64,000 bases of DNA from Salegentibacter agarivorans (GTDB lineage: Bacteria > Bacteroidota > Bacteroidia > Flavobacteriales > Flavobacteriaceae): assembly GCF_900113135.1 (NCBI RefSeq), contig NZ_FOOH01000010.1, forward strand, positions 93,519 to 157,518, written 5' to 3'. Position 1 is the first letter of the stretch, and every line of letters starts with the position of its first letter. The position numbers were made by a program, and so were the translations under genes. Shown here piece by piece: positions 1 through 10,274 of the stretch. The notes under the pieces were generated by a model, which ran no database searches, was not told the DNA's origin, and saw only the letters and a program-made list of their open reading frames with translations.

Positions 1-1
1 T

Positions 2-577
2 ATTGACGAAAACACTTTTGTGGTTTTTACTAGTGATAACGGTCCCTGGCTTAAAAGAGGGAAAAAAGGAGGTTCTGCCGGACTACTTTATGAAGGTAAA
101 GCTTCTACTTATGAAGGAGGGTTTCGAGTCCCTGCTGTGGTTAGATGGCCAGGAAAGATTCCTGCAAATCAAACCTTTGATGCAATTACCACTGCGATGG
201 ACCTGTATCCAACGATTTTAAATCTTATGGGCTCGCCATTGCCTGATGATCTTACTTTAGATGGTGTAGACCTTATGCCATTGTTAAGCGGAGAAAAAAA
301 GAAGGTCAATGACGTTGTTTATTATTATTTAAGAGATGAGTTGTATGCAATAAGAAAGGGTAGCTGGAAAGCTCATTTTATAACTAAGCCTTCCTATTCC
401 AAGGAGAAACCAAAAATTCACAAAACTCCTAAATTGTTTAATATTGATGTCGATCCTTCGGAAAAATATGAAATTGGAGAACATCACCCTGAAATCATTG
501 AAGAAATAAAAGATATCTATAAAGAACATCAAAAGACTATAAAACCAGTTAAATCCCAATTAGATTTAGGGTATTAA
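2..577 (+). CDS. Sulfatase, C-terminal part (cut by window edge)
   Basis: This is the last 191 residues of a formylglycine-type sulfatase; the reading frame is open from the first bases, so the active-site CxPxR region lies outside the window. Visible family signs are the TSDNG motif (metal-ligand Asp-Asn), the YEGGFRVP motif that follows it, the LYPTI segment, and the closing part with LFNIDVDPSEKYEIG, which is the usual sulfatase ending 'LY(N/D)L..DP.E..N'. Such proteins hydrolyse sulfate esters on glycans or other substrates in the periplasm or at the surface. The substrate cannot be judged from this fragment. It is followed by a 136-base gap and then a glycerophosphodiesterase in the same direction. 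Family call is firm; substrate is unknown. Confidence 0.9.
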   Translation: MDENTFVVFTSDNGPWLKRGKKGGSAGLLYEGKASTYEGGFRVPAVVRWPGKIPANQTFDAITTAMDLYPTILNLMGSPLPDDLTLDGVDLMPLLSGEKKKVNDVVYYYLRDELYAIRKGSWKAHFITKPSYSKEKPKIHKTPKLFNIDVDPSEKYEIGEHHPEIIEEIKDIYKEHQKTIKPVKSQLDLGY

Positions 578-713
578 AAGTGAAGAATTAATCTTTATAG
601 CTATTTACAAAATAACCATCAATATTCCGATTCAGTAAAATTCTTTTAATTAGCCTTAACCTGTTAGAATGTGAAATTTGACAAAATTATATTAACCAAA
701 ATTTATATGAAAA

Positions 714-1643
714 ATGAAAGGAATTAGATTACTAGTATGTTTATCTCTTATCGCTTCACTTAGTTGTAAGAATAACCGTGAAAATAACCAGGATGATAAC
801 TCAAGAAAGGATAATCCAGGGTCTAAAAAAGTGCAAGTGCAAGGTCATAGAGGGGATAGGGGTAATTTACCTGAGAACTCTATTCCTGCTTTTTTAAGTG
901 CAGTAGAGAAAGGTGCTGACGTTCTGGAACTGGATGTTGTCGTCTCTCAGGATAAAAAAATAGTTGTTTCGCATGAACCCGTTATGTTAGCCTTGTATAT
1001 GCTAACCCCAGATGGAGATAGTATAGCTAAAGAAAATGAGAAAAATTATAACCTTTATAAGATGGATTATGATAGTATTCGAAAGTTCGACAGTGGATCG
1101 AAAAAAAACCGTTTATTTCCTAATCAACAACCTCAAAAAACCTATAAACCTTTATTGAGTGAGGTTATTGATACTGTAGAGAATTATATTCAGGTTAATG
1201 ATTTAGATGAGGTTAAATATAATATCGAAATCAAATCCTCTGAAAAGAATTATGGAATTTTTCAGCCGGAACCAGCTGATTTTGTCGATCTGGTGATGAA
1301 TATAATTGAAGAAAAAGGCATTAAAAATAAGGTGAACCTACAATCATTCGATGTCAATATTTTACAAATTTTAAATGAGAAATATCCGGATATTGAAGTT
1401 GCGTATTTAGTATCCAAAGAAAGTATAAATAAGAATTTAGAGAAACTTGGATTCATACCAGATATTTACAGCCCTAATTACAAGCTCTTAAAGAATAAAG
1501 AAGTAGTAGATTCTATTAAAGAAAGAAATATGGATTTAATTCCCTGGACGGTAAATGAAGAGGAAGCTATAAATAAGATGTTGGAACTCAAAGTTGATGG
1601 TATTATTACTGATTATCCGGAAAGAGTGTTAAATAAAATATAG
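714..1643 (+). CDS. Glycerophosphodiester phosphodiesterase lipoprotein
   Basis: A 309-residue GDPD-family enzyme that would split glycerophosphodiesters into glycerol 3-phosphate and an alcohol. The N-terminus is a lipoprotein leader ending LIASLSC (Cys18), so it is probably anchored in the periplasm or at the surface. Catalytic signatures are HRGDRGNLPENS (His45, residues 45-56), LELDV (metal-binding Glu/Asp) and SHEP, where most relatives read HHDP. The C-terminal PWTVN and DGIITDYP motifs are typical of the family. A close paralogue lies at 31924-32874. The leftward glp genes on the other side of the terminator would use its glycerol 3-phosphate or glycerol product. The assignment to GDPD is strong; the natural substrate is inferred. 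Confidence 0.9.
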   Translation: MKGIRLLVCLSLIASLSCKNNRENNQDDNSRKDNPGSKKVQVQGHRGDRGNLPENSIPAFLSAVEKGADVLELDVVVSQDKKIVVSHEPVMLALYMLTPDGDSIAKENEKNYNLYKMDYDSIRKFDSGSKKNRLFPNQQPQKTYKPLLSEVIDTVENYIQVNDLDEVKYNIEIKSSEKNYGIFQPEPADFVDLVMNIIEEKGIKNKVNLQSFDVNILQILNEKYPDIEVAYLVSKESINKNLEKLGFIPDIYSPNYKLLKNKEVVDSIKERNMDLIPWTVNEEEAINKMLELKVDGIITDYPERVLNKI

Positions 1644-1677
1644 GTGTTATATTATTAAAATTGTTGATCTCTATTAC

Positions 1678-1708
1678 AAAAAGAGAGGGTTTTGGCCCTC
1701 TCTTTTTT
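1678..1708. terminator. Bidirectional intrinsic terminator
   Basis: A stem of AAAAAGAGAGGG with CCCTCTCTTTTTTT around a TTTTGG loop lies between two convergent genes. Poly-A on the left and poly-T on the right let it serve both the GDPD gene and the leftward SGNH gene. Confidence 0.85.
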
Positions 1709-1758
1709 TATATTCCTGAATAAGTTTTATGCTCTATAAATTACCTTTATTAAGTAGT

Positions 1759-2433
1759 TTAATTTAAATAGGGTTTAAGGATCTTAGCCCAGTTTTTATA
1801 GGCATGTGCGTTTAAATGCAGGCCTTCCTCCGTAAACTTTCTACTTAACCGATTTTCTTTGTCTAGGAAATGTGGATGAATATCAATAAAGTTAACATCA
1901 TAGGTTTTCGATAAGTTTTTCAATTCTTTATTTATGGCCAGTATATGTTCATCTTTATTATAATGGTTTTTATATCGTGTAAAGGTATTGTTGACTGGCA
2001 GAATACTCTGAATAAATACTTCAGTATTAGGACTTCCTTCTTTAATCCTACTGATTATTTTTTCATAGTTAGAAATGATCAATTCATCAGGATAATTTCT
2101 CGCAATATCATTTATACCTATAAGAATAAAAACCTTTGAAGGTTCGCCTTCAATAACTTCATCCAGTCTTTCCAATATACCGAAGGTGGTGTCCCCGGAA
2201 ATACCACGATTTCTCGCATTCGGTAAACCGAGTAATTCATTCCAATTAGTCCCTGCTGTAATACTATTGCCAAGGAATATTATATCCTCATTAGAATCAG
2301 GATAGCCTTGAAATTGATTTACCTGGATGTGGTAATTTCGCGGTCTATGCAAACTGTCTACCTCAATAGTTTGGGAAACCAGCGAGGTGGTAGTAACTAG
2401 TAGAATTACAAGTAAAAAGTTAGTAAGTTTCAT
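1759..2433 (-). CDS. SGNH/GDSL-family hydrolase, secreted
   Basis: A 224-residue SGNH hydrolase (esterase/lysophospholipase fold). A signal peptide of about 20 residues ends LVSQ. Block I reads FLGNSITAG with the nucleophile Ser57, block III is IGINDIA (G-x-N-D), and block V is EGLHLN with the catalytic His. The length fits single-domain members. It is the last gene of the leftward group glpD-glpK-glpF-phosphatase, 119 bases downstream of the phosphatase, so co-transcription is possible. In this setting an ester hydrolase on acylated glycerophospho-compounds is a reasonable guess, but acetyl-sugar esterases look the same at this level. Confidence 0.8.
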   Translation of the reverse strand: MKLTNFLLVILLVTTTSLVSQTIEVDSLHRPRNYHIQVNQFQGYPDSNEDIIFLGNSITAGTNWNELLGLPNARNRGISGDTTFGILERLDEVIEGEPSKVFILIGINDIARNYPDELIISNYEKIISRIKEGSPNTEVFIQSILPVNNTFTRYKNHYNKDEHILAINKELKNLSKTYDVNFIDIHPHFLDKENRLSRKFTEEGLHLNAHAYKNWAKILKPYLN

Positions 2434-2552
2434 TATTCAAATTTTAAAAGTAAATTTTATTTGGATTTTTTCCCTCTTTCCTGAACTCCTCCCTCGGGGA
2501 GATTCCGTGTTAAATATTTTAGAGAGTGTTATTCCAATCGATATATTTAAGC

Positions 2553-4190
2553 TTACTGATCTAACATCATGTACAGAGGTGCTCCACTAGCTCCACTAGG
2601 GAAAGCAATGCCCAATAGGCTGGCTACAGTTGGTGCAATATCAGGGATTTCAGAGCGCTCTGTAGTACTTCCTGGCTTTACTCCTGCGCCGAAAAAGATG
2701 AGTGGAGCATGGGTGTCATATGTAAGACCGCTGCCATGAGTAGATCCGGTTTTAGAATATACAATAGTAGCAGGATTCAAGACAAAAACCACATCCCCGC
2801 TGCGTTTTTGATTAAACCCATTTTGAAGTAATTCCCTAATACCACTGCTAAAGTTAGCGCCAGTAAGTTGACTACGTGTAACTACCTTATCAATCTGAGT
2901 CTGTTGAATACAATAGAAAGCCACAGAGTTCTCCAGCTCTTCAACACCGATATTTGCGTCTTTGAGCTTTTCATAATTAAAAAATATCTGTCCATTGGAA
3001 ATATTCTGAATTAAATCTTCTTCATTGAATTCATTAAACACGTATTCTTCCAGGTCCTTTGTAAATTGGATATCATCAAAATATCCACCTGGAATCTTTA
3101 CCGATTGTAAATAAGATGGAACATCTACAGCTCCATGGTCTGCAGTAAGAAATATCGTGTACTCTCCTTTACCAACATAGTTATCGAGGAATTCTAACAG
3201 TTTTGCTATATTTTTATCCAAACGTAAATAGGTGTCTTCTACTTCTTTAGAGTTTACACCAAAATTATGGCCAACATAGTCTGTGCTGGAAAAGCTCAAT
3301 GTTAAAAAATCTGTGATGTTATCCTGGCCAAGATTTTCTCCTTTTAAGGCTGCCAGAGCAAAATCAGTAGTTAAATCATTGCCAAAAGGTGTAGAACTAA
3401 TGATACCAAAATCACCATTTTTTCCGCTTAACGATTTTAAATCGTAGGGAAAAGTGGCTGTTTCCTTTCCTGTAAATCCGCGTTCAAAATCGTTCTCGTC
3501 TATTCCACTTGCCGTATAAGTTTCAATATCGTAAAGTGTCTTCCATTCTTTTAGGTAGGATTCAACCTTTCCTGAGTTGTTGAAATCCTGGACCCATTTT
3601 GGTAAATCAACCCTGTAGAATGAACTTGTGATAAACTTTCCTTCATTTCCTCCGTAAAACCAATAAGCTGCATTAGCGGTATGCCCGGCTGGCAAAATTG
3701 AGCCTCGATCTTTTAACGCCACACCTATAGTTTTACCCTTCATTTGGGTATGTAATCTGTTTTGATCGCTTACAGTGGTGGTTTTGAGTAATACCGGTGA
3801 CATTTTTCCGGCCTTTGAATTGGTTCCTACCGGGGATACGGAATCATCATCAGTACAATACACAGATTCTCCCTTTACTTTATCAAACCAATTATTGCCA
3901 ATAATACCATGATTCATAGGGGTTGTACCTGTCCATACTGAAGCATGGCCCGGCCCAGTATAGGTTGGCACATAATTAAAATGATGATTTTTAAAATTAT
4001 ATCCTTCTGTGACAAGACGTTTAAATCCGTCGTCTTCAAAACGGTCCCAAAAGCGGGTAAGATAGTCGTATCGCATTTGATCCACCACAATACCTACTAC
4101 GAGTTTTGGTTTTTGTGGTTCTTCTTGCTTTTGAGCGTAGTTTTTTGAAATAAATAAGAGACAAATTATTAAAAGATATTTAGCTTTCAT
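2553..4190 (-). CDS. PafA-type alkaline phosphatase, periplasmic
   Basis: A 545-residue alkaline phosphatase superfamily protein of the Bacteroidota PafA type, which hydrolyses phosphate monoesters without product inhibition. The signal peptide ends NYAQ (about residue 20). Metal and catalytic sites visible are VVDQMRYD (Asp37), YTGPGH with the Thr78 nucleophile, GIIGNNWF with the oxyanion Asn, DYVGHNFG (Asp/His), TADHGA (Asp-His) and a C-terminal THGS His. The Thr nucleophile separates it from nucleotide pyrophosphatases only weakly, but overall pattern and length match PafA. It lies 34 bases downstream of glpF, which suggests that it dephosphorylates glycerol 3-phosphate so that glycerol can enter through GlpF. 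Confidence 0.85.
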   Translation of the reverse strand: MKAKYLLIICLLFISKNYAQKQEEPQKPKLVVGIVVDQMRYDYLTRFWDRFEDDGFKRLVTEGYNFKNHHFNYVPTYTGPGHASVWTGTTPMNHGIIGNNWFDKVKGESVYCTDDDSVSPVGTNSKAGKMSPVLLKTTTVSDQNRLHTQMKGKTIGVALKDRGSILPAGHTANAAYWFYGGNEGKFITSSFYRVDLPKWVQDFNNSGKVESYLKEWKTLYDIETYTASGIDENDFERGFTGKETATFPYDLKSLSGKNGDFGIISSTPFGNDLTTDFALAALKGENLGQDNITDFLTLSFSSTDYVGHNFGVNSKEVEDTYLRLDKNIAKLLEFLDNYVGKGEYTIFLTADHGAVDVPSYLQSVKIPGGYFDDIQFTKDLEEYVFNEFNEEDLIQNISNGQIFFNYEKLKDANIGVEELENSVAFYCIQQTQIDKVVTRSQLTGANFSSGIRELLQNGFNQKRSGDVVFVLNPATIVYSKTGSTHGSGLTYDTHAPLIFFGAGVKPGSTTERSEIPDIAPTVASLLGIAFPSGASGAPLYMMLDQ

Positions 4191-4224
4191 GGATAGGGCT
4201 TTAATAAAAAATTGATAGATGAAT

Positions 4225-4959
4225 TTAAATATTTAAAAGAAGATATATGGCCGCTGCTATAGTGGCACCAATTAAAGGACCTATAATTGGTATCCAGGAG
4301 TAATTCCAATCGCTTTCGCATTTATTTTTTATAGGAACCAGAGAATGAATAATTCTGGGACCTAGATCCCTGGCAGGATTGATAGCATAACCGGTAGTTC
4401 CTCCTAAAGAAAGACCGATAGCCCATACTAAAAAAGCAACTGGTATGGCACCCAGAGAACCCATACCTATAGGAGTTTCACTTTCATTTCCCATTACAGG
4501 ATTTGTTACATAGAAAATAACGAATATTAAGGTAAAGGTTCCAATAATTTCACTTAGTAAATTTGAAAATTTATTTCTAATAGCAGGGGCTGTACTGAAC
4601 GCAGCTAAATGTAATGCAGAATTACTGGTGCAATTAAAATGTTCGCGATAAATGGCCCAAACTAGAAAACTTCCAGCCATTGCACCTAACATTTGTGCAC
4701 CTATAAATATAGGTACTTTAGTCCAGGGGAATTCTCCAGCTATGGATAATCCTAAAGTTACTGCAGGATTAATATGTGCGCCACTATAAGGTGCGGCGAT
4801 CACTACACCTGTAAAAACCGCCAACGCCCAGCCGGTGGTAATTACTATCCAACCCCCATTATTTCCTTTCGTTCCTTTTAAAACCACGTTGGCAACCACA
4901 CCATTCCCCATTAATATTAAAAACATGGTACCGATAAATTCAGCGGTAAATTCATTCAT
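4225..4959 (-). CDS. glpF: Glycerol uptake facilitator
   Basis: A 244-residue MIP-family channel in the inner membrane for glycerol diffusion. Six hydrophobic helices are visible with the two half-helix motifs INPAVT (NPA at 64-66) and INPARDLGPR (NPA at 194-196). The Asp198 immediately after NPAR is the classic mark of glyceroporins as opposed to water-only aquaporins. It lies 6 bases after glpK in the same direction, so the glycerol channel and kinase are almost surely made from one transcript. Confidence 0.93.
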   Translation of the reverse strand: MNEFTAEFIGTMFLILMGNGVVANVVLKGTKGNNGGWIVITTGWALAVFTGVVIAAPYSGAHINPAVTLGLSIAGEFPWTKVPIFIGAQMLGAMAGSFLVWAIYREHFNCTSNSALHLAAFSTAPAIRNKFSNLLSEIIGTFTLIFVIFYVTNPVMGNESETPIGMGSLGAIPVAFLVWAIGLSLGGTTGYAINPARDLGPRIIHSLVPIKNKCESDWNYSWIPIIGPLIGATIAAAIYLLLNI

Positions 4960-4965
4960 GATATT

Positions 4966-6456
4966 TTAGTTTTTAGACCAACAATTAGTGGTGTTTATAG
5001 CACGTTGCCAACCCTCTAGCATTTCTTTCAAGGGGATTTTATCATTAGGGTTAAAACTTTCCATAACTTTCCATTTTGCTTTTATTTCTTCTATATCTTT
5101 CCATATTCCTGCACCTAATCCGGCTAAATAAGCTGCTCCCAAAGCGGTAGTTTCCGTGATTTCAGGCCGTAAGATACGAGTATTCAGAATGTCCGCCTGG
5201 ATTTGCATCAAAAGGGAATTCACCGTAGCCCCGCCATCTACCCTTAATTCTTTAATACTTATTTTGCTATCAGCTTCCATAGCTTTTACTACATCATAGG
5301 TTTGGTATGCTATGCTTTCCAAGGCAGCCCTGGCAATGTGACTTTGGTTGCTTCCCCTGGTAATTCCTACAATAGTACCCCTAGCGTGCTGATTCCAGTG
5401 AGGAGCGCCTAAACCTGCAAAGGCGGGTACAAGATAAAGTCCATCAGTAGTTTCTACTTTTGCAGCTAATGCTTCTATTTCTGAAGCAGATGAAATTAAT
5501 CCCATTCCATCCCGTAACCATTGTACTACAGCCCCAGCAATGAAGATGCTTCCTTCAAAAGCATAATTTATTTTATCCCCTATTTTCCAGGCAATAGTTG
5601 TAACCAATTTGTTTTTTGAAATTATGGGTTTATCACCAATATTCATTAAAAGAAAACATCCAGTACCATAGGTGTTTTTTGCCATTCCTTTTTCGGTACA
5701 CATTTGTCCAAATAGAGCGGCGTGCTGATCACCTGCAATTCCGGTTATGGGAATTTTTTTCGAAAAAATCTCTCCTGAAGTCATAGATAGATCTCCACTG
5801 GAATCACAAACTCTGGGAAGCATGCTTTTTGGAATTTTAAACAAAGCTAATAGTTCCTCGTCCCATTCTAAGGTATGAATATTATAGAGTAAGGTTCGAG
5901 AAGCGTTTGTTACATCCGTTATATGGTCTTTACCATTACTTAAATTCCAAACCAGCCAGGAATCAATAGTTCCTAAGGCCAGTTTTCCTGCTTTGGCTTT
6001 TTCTTTAGCCCCTACAACGTTTTCGAGTATCCACCTGACTTTGGTAGCGAGAAAATAAGCATCTAAAACTAAACCGGTTTTTTCTCTTACCATCTCTTCG
6101 TGTCCCTCTTTTTTCAAAAAATCGCAATAGTCAGAGGTCCTACGATCTTGCCAAACTATGGCGTTATATACTGGTTCTCCTGTTTCACGATCCCATACCA
6201 CCGTGGTTTCTCTTTGGTTGGTGATTCCTATTGCCTGAATATCATCTGACTTAAGTTTAGCTTTGGAAACTACTTCCGCAGCGACACTGATCTGGGAAGA
6301 CCAAATTTCTCCTGGATCATGTTCAACCCAGCCAGGTTTTGGAAATATTTGCTCAAATTCTTTCTGCGCAACAGAAACCGGGCTTCCATTTTTATTGAAT
6401 ATAATAGCCCTGGAGCTCGTGGTTCCCTGGTCAAATGATAGTATATACTTTTCCAT
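4966..6456 (-). CDS. glpK: Glycerol kinase
   Basis: A 496-residue FGGY-family kinase, close to the usual length of about 500. It phosphorylates glycerol to glycerol 3-phosphate with ATP in the cytoplasm. The N-terminal phosphate-binding loop is [11 protein letters not shown]. The substrate region reads [13 protein letters not shown] and WQDRRT. The second domain has [13 protein letters not shown], the adenine-binding GTGCF and DGGATVN. It is 2 bases downstream of glpD and 6 bases upstream of glpF. No histidine-phosphorylation feature was judged. Confidence 0.95.
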   Translation of the reverse strand: MEKYILSFDQGTTSSRAIIFNKNGSPVSVAQKEFEQIFPKPGWVEHDPGEIWSSQISVAAEVVSKAKLKSDDIQAIGITNQRETTVVWDRETGEPVYNAIVWQDRRTSDYCDFLKKEGHEEMVREKTGLVLDAYFLATKVRWILENVVGAKEKAKAGKLALGTIDSWLVWNLSNGKDHITDVTNASRTLLYNIHTLEWDEELLALFKIPKSMLPRVCDSSGDLSMTSGEIFSKKIPITGIAGDQHAALFGQMCTEKGMAKNTYGTGCFLLMNIGDKPIISKNKLVTTIAWKIGDKINYAFEGSIFIAGAVVQWLRDGMGLISSASEIEALAAKVETTDGLYLVPAFAGLGAPHWNQHARGTIVGITRGSNQSHIARAALESIAYQTYDVVKAMEADSKISIKELRVDGGATVNSLLMQIQADILNTRILRPEITETTALGAAYLAGLGAGIWKDIEEIKAKWKVMESFNPNDKIPLKEMLEGWQRAINTTNCWSKN

Positions 6457-6458
6457 AA

Positions 6459-8102
6459 TTATTTGGTTTCTATTTCTTGGGATTTTCTATTTACTGGGTT
6501 ATAAGGTTCGGGTAAGTAATTTTGTGCCATTTTAATGAAATTTTTTATCTGGTGATTTTGCCAGGAAGAATCTTTTCCTAAAACATCAGCCATGATTATT
6601 GCCGTTTCTTCAGCTGCATCAATAGCTGCTCTTGCATCCAAAAATAACAAACGCGTTCTTCTGGCTAAAAAATCTTCTATTGTTCTGGCCATCTCATACT
6701 TTGCCGCCCATACCACTTCAGCTTTCAGAACTGGAAATTCTGGGTTAAGTCGTTCCTGTAGTTTTGGATTCTCCTCGGCTAATTTCATAATTAAGTCTGC
6801 ATCACTACCGTAAATATCTAGATGATTCCCCGTTACTTTCTGGGTAGCACCGTGTATTTTTAAATGATCAGTTTTACTGGGTGATTTTTTCAAATTCCCC
6901 GTTTCAATAGCGAAATCAACGGTGTCTTCAGCCATTTTACGATAGGTAGTCCATTTTCCCCCGGTAATCGTTATAAGGTTAGATCTGGAAACCGTTAGTT
7001 TATGATCTCTGGAAATTTCTTTAGTTCCTTTGTCTTTATTAGGCTGCACTAATGGTCTCAAACCCGCAAACACACTTAAAATATCTTTCTTAGATGGTTT
7101 CCTGGTTAGGTATTCTTCAAGATTGTTTAATATAAAGTCTATTTCACTATCAAGGGCACTTGGTTCCAAAAGGTGCTGTTCTACAGGGGTGTCGGTAGTT
7201 CCTACAAGAAGATGGTCGTGCCACGGTAGTGCAAACAATACTCTTCCATCTGAAGTTGAAGGAATCATTAGCGCGTGATCACTTTTCATAAAAGATTTAT
7301 CTAACACTAAATGAATTCCCTGGCTTGCCTTAACTAACGGGATTTTCGAAGAATCATTCATCTTAAGAATGTTATCTACAAAAACCCCCGTGGCATTGAT
7401 GACAACTTTCGATTTAAAATTATACACGTTGCCGCTTTCGATATCTTTTGCTTTTACACCCGTTATTTTTTTGTTTTCATCCTTGCTAAGTTCGGTTACT
7501 TCAAAGTAATTAAGAAGATTGGCCCCCTGCTCAGCTGCACTTTGGGCTAAATTTATTGCAAGACGTGTATCGTCAAACTGCCCATCGAAATAAAGAACTC
7601 CTCCATTAAGGTTTTTTTTATTTATGTTTGGTAAATGGCTTAAAGTTTCCTCTCTGTTCAAGAATTTAGTTTTTTGAAATCTTAAACTTTTTGCCATCCA
7701 ATCATAAATCTTTAAGCCAATTCCATAATAATACTTGTCCCAGGCTTTATAGCTTGGAATTATAAAAGGTAGCATTTTTACAAGATGAGGTGCATTTTTA
7801 ATCATTAGCCCTCTCTCTTTCAGGGCATCCATAACTAAGCCTAAGTTTCCCTGCGCTAGATATCTTACTCCTCCATGTACAAGCTTTGTGCTTCTACTCG
7901 ACGTCCCATTTGCGAAGTCTGCCTGCTCTAAAAGTAATGTTTTAAGGCCTCTTGAGCTGGCATCCAGAGCTGTCCCCAGTCCTGTTGCCCCTCCGCCAAT
8001 AATTATTACATCCCAAATTTTAGAAAGGTCTAATTTAGAAAGTATGTGATCTCTTTTAAAAGAATCATTATCCGAATTCTCACGAGTATTTGTTTTTTTC
8101 AT
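6459..8102 (-). CDS. glpD: Aerobic glycerol-3-phosphate dehydrogenase
   Basis: A FAD-dependent enzyme of 547 residues that oxidises glycerol 3-phosphate to dihydroxyacetone phosphate at the inner membrane and passes electrons to quinone. The dinucleotide fold is [13 protein letters not shown] near residue 30. It continues with [25 protein letters not shown] and [14 protein letters not shown], all standard for GlpD/GlpA. I start it at the ATG at 8102 (MKKTNTREN) because the longer frame would begin with TTG at 8141 and adds only a poorly conserved leader. It heads the leftward glp operon. The upstream gap carries an inverted repeat that may be regulatory. Confidence 0.93.
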   Translation of the reverse strand: MKKTNTRENSDNDSFKRDHILSKLDLSKIWDVIIIGGGATGLGTALDASSRGLKTLLLEQADFANGTSSRSTKLVHGGVRYLAQGNLGLVMDALKERGLMIKNAPHLVKMLPFIIPSYKAWDKYYYGIGLKIYDWMAKSLRFQKTKFLNREETLSHLPNINKKNLNGGVLYFDGQFDDTRLAINLAQSAAEQGANLLNYFEVTELSKDENKKITGVKAKDIESGNVYNFKSKVVINATGVFVDNILKMNDSSKIPLVKASQGIHLVLDKSFMKSDHALMIPSTSDGRVLFALPWHDHLLVGTTDTPVEQHLLEPSALDSEIDFILNNLEEYLTRKPSKKDILSVFAGLRPLVQPNKDKGTKEISRDHKLTVSRSNLITITGGKWTTYRKMAEDTVDFAIETGNLKKSPSKTDHLKIHGATQKVTGNHLDIYGSDADLIMKLAEENPKLQERLNPEFPVLKAEVVWAAKYEMARTIEDFLARRTRLLFLDARAAIDAAEETAIIMADVLGKDSSWQNHQIKNFIKMAQNYLPEPYNPVNRKSQEIETK

Positions 8103-8466
8103 TCTATTTTGACTAATATTCTGTTTCAAATATATTATCAAAATGAAACTAAAACAAACAAAAAGTAATTTTTTATACTTATTTTTGATTTTAAATTATT
8201 TTGTTTGTTTATTTGATGTAGTAAGAATTTGACAAATAGACCCAAAAACAATGATATGATAAGAATTAATTCGTTTTATATGCTGGATAAATCCTGACCT
8301 CCAAATGAAACTACTGAAACCTCCTAAGCTGAAATCTAAGAGAGAAAATATCTGGAGACATCTTAGGTATGACATACATTCATTAGAAGATATAACCTTT
8401 TGATTACGTTTTATAAATAATAGCTTTCAATTTAAAACTGAAATTTACACCTCAAAATAGATTAGC
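8103..8466. promoter_or_regulatory. Divergent intergenic region with an inverted repeat
   Basis: This 364-base AT-rich gap separates glpD (leftward) from the metallophosphoesterase gene (rightward), so both promoters must lie here. A 12-base inverted repeat, AAACAAACAAAA at 8152-8163 and TTTTGTTTGTTT at 8199-8210, lies just upstream of glpD. The ACAAACA/TGTTTGT units could be sites for a regulator such as a DeoR-type GlpR, but no such gene is in the window. No reading frame of note was found. Confidence 0.35.
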
Positions 8467-10044
8467 ATGAAGATTTTTAAACTTATTACTTATTTATTAA
8501 TTACAATCCCTGGGTTGGTAATAGCGCAAAACGCAACAGGCACTATCTTCGAAGATAAAAACGGTAACGGAAAGCTGGATTCCAATGAAGCAGGAATACC
8601 AAATGTTGCCGTAACCAATGGCGAAAATGTAGTGCTTACAGACAAAAAGGGAAAATATAAATTACAGGCCTCCAACGATTTTATCATTTCCGTAATCAAA
8701 CCTTCTGGATATGATTATCCAGTAAACGAAAATAATTTACCTCTATTTTATTATAACCATAAACCCAAGGGCTCACCAGATCTAAAATATGAAGGGGTTG
8801 AAGCTACGAGTGATTTACCGAGGAAATTGGATTTCCCTTTAATTAAAAACGACGATGAAAAAGAAAATTTTTCAGCTTTGATATTTGGGGACCCCCAGGT
8901 GTATAATGAAGATCAAGTGAGTTATTTTGAAAAAGGTCTGGTTTCCCAGGTAAATAAAAATGAAAATATATTATTTGGAATTTCGCTGGGAGACCTTGTA
9001 GGAAATAATTTAGATTTATTTAATCCATATATCCAGGTAATAAAAAAAATAGAACTACCGTGGTATAATGTTTTGGGTAATCACGATCTCAATTTTGATG
9101 TGGATAGGGATGAGCATAGTGATGAAACTTTTGAAAAGTTTTTCGGTCCTTCTAATTATGCTTTTAATTATGGTAAGGTACATTTTATTGTCCTGGATGA
9201 TATATTATACCCGGATCCGCGGGATAATAAAGGATATTGGGGAGGTTTTAGGGAAGACCAACTTAACTTTATTGAAAACGACTTAAAACATGTTCCCAAA
9301 GATCATTTAATTGTTCTGTCTTTCCATATTCCATTAAGCGAACCTAATGGAGACGCTTTTAGGAATGAGGATAGGCAACGACTGTTTGAAATATTAAAAG
9401 ATTTCCCAAATACTCTTTCTCTCTCGGCACATACCCATATTCAGAAACAGGATTTCTTTAATAAAGATGACGGCTGGCACGGAGAAAACCCCCATCACCA
9501 TTTTAACGTGGGAACAACTAGTGGGGATTGGTATTCCGGTAAACTCAATGATAATGGTATTCCAGTATCAACTATGCGTGACGGGACACCTAAGGGGTAT
9601 GCAGTTATAAATTTTAAGGATAATAAATACACCATAGATTACCAGGTTGCAGGTGAGTCCAAAGATTATAAAATGCAGATATTTTCGCCTAGAGTAGTGG
9701 CTAAGGACCAAAATACCAAGGCAGGTATTTATGTTAATTATTTTATGGGAAGCGAAAATGATAAAGTTGAATACCGAATTGATGACGGATCGTGGTCAGT
9801 TATGAAATATGTAGAAGATTATGATCCATCTTACGTAGCTATGGTTTATGAATGGGATTTAACCGAAGAATTGTTTTCCGGTAGACGACCATCTAATCCT
9901 ATTAAAAGTAAACACCTATGGCGTGCAAAGATTCCAACGAAATTAGCTGAAGGAGTTCATACTATTGAAGTAAAAGTTGAAGATATGTTTGGAAGAATAT
10001 TTACGCAGACCCACGAGTACAGGATTGTTCCACAAGATAAATAG
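8467..10044 (+). CDS. Secreted calcineurin-like metallophosphoesterase with accessory domains
   Basis: A 525-residue three-domain phosphoesterase. A signal peptide ends near VIAQ (residue 21). Residues of about 22-110 form a SdrD-B/prealbumin-like beta domain (GTIFEDKNGNGKLDSNEAGIPNV). The central domain carries the metallophosphatase motifs FGDPQ (about residue 141), GDLVGN, LGNHDLNFD (about 203) and SAHTHIQKQ (about 321). The C-terminal 150 residues match the MetallophosC-type beta domain. It would cleave phosphate mono- or diesters outside the cytoplasm. It is transcribed away from the glp operon and ends at its own terminator. The substrate cannot be told from sequence; the context of GDPD and PafA makes phospholipid head groups or phospho-sugars plausible. 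Confidence 0.88.
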   Translation: MKIFKLITYLLITIPGLVIAQNATGTIFEDKNGNGKLDSNEAGIPNVAVTNGENVVLTDKKGKYKLQASNDFIISVIKPSGYDYPVNENNLPLFYYNHKPKGSPDLKYEGVEATSDLPRKLDFPLIKNDDEKENFSALIFGDPQVYNEDQVSYFEKGLVSQVNKNENILFGISLGDLVGNNLDLFNPYIQVIKKIELPWYNVLGNHDLNFDVDRDEHSDETFEKFFGPSNYAFNYGKVHFIVLDDILYPDPRDNKGYWGGFREDQLNFIENDLKHVPKDHLIVLSFHIPLSEPNGDAFRNEDRQRLFEILKDFPNTLSLSAHTHIQKQDFFNKDDGWHGENPHHHFNVGTTSGDWYSGKLNDNGIPVSTMRDGTPKGYAVINFKDNKYTIDYQVAGESKDYKMQIFSPRVVAKDQNTKAGIYVNYFMGSENDKVEYRIDDGSWSVMKYVEDYDPSYVAMVYEWDLTEELFSGRRPSNPIKSKHLWRAKIPTKLAEGVHTIEVKVEDMFGRIFTQTHEYRIVPQDK

Positions 10045-10078
10045 TAGATTAATTTATCCATTAAAATTTATAGTTGAG

Positions 10079-10113
10079 AATGCCCATCCTCATACGATGA
10101 GCATTTTCTTTTT
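10079..10113 (+). terminator. Intrinsic terminator after the metallophosphoesterase
   Basis: The stem AATGCCCATC with GATGAGCATT (one mismatch) closes a CTCATAC loop and is followed by TTTTCTTTTT. Confidence 0.75.
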
Positions 10114-10274
10114 GATATGGATTCCTAAAAATTTACTTCAGAAATTAAATTTTGTTTCTTAAATGTTAGAGACGATGAGCTTATAAATAAAATGGGATGT
10201 GCATTAGGTTGTCGAACCAAAACTCTGAGTTTTTTTACTAACTTTCTCCCACTTTAACCTCTGTTTAAAAACCT

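Noticed and set aside
8103..8141. Longer glpD starting at 8141
   Set aside because: The extra frame begins with TTG and adds a leader (MIIYLKQNISQ) not expected for GlpD; the ATG at 8102 gives the normal length.
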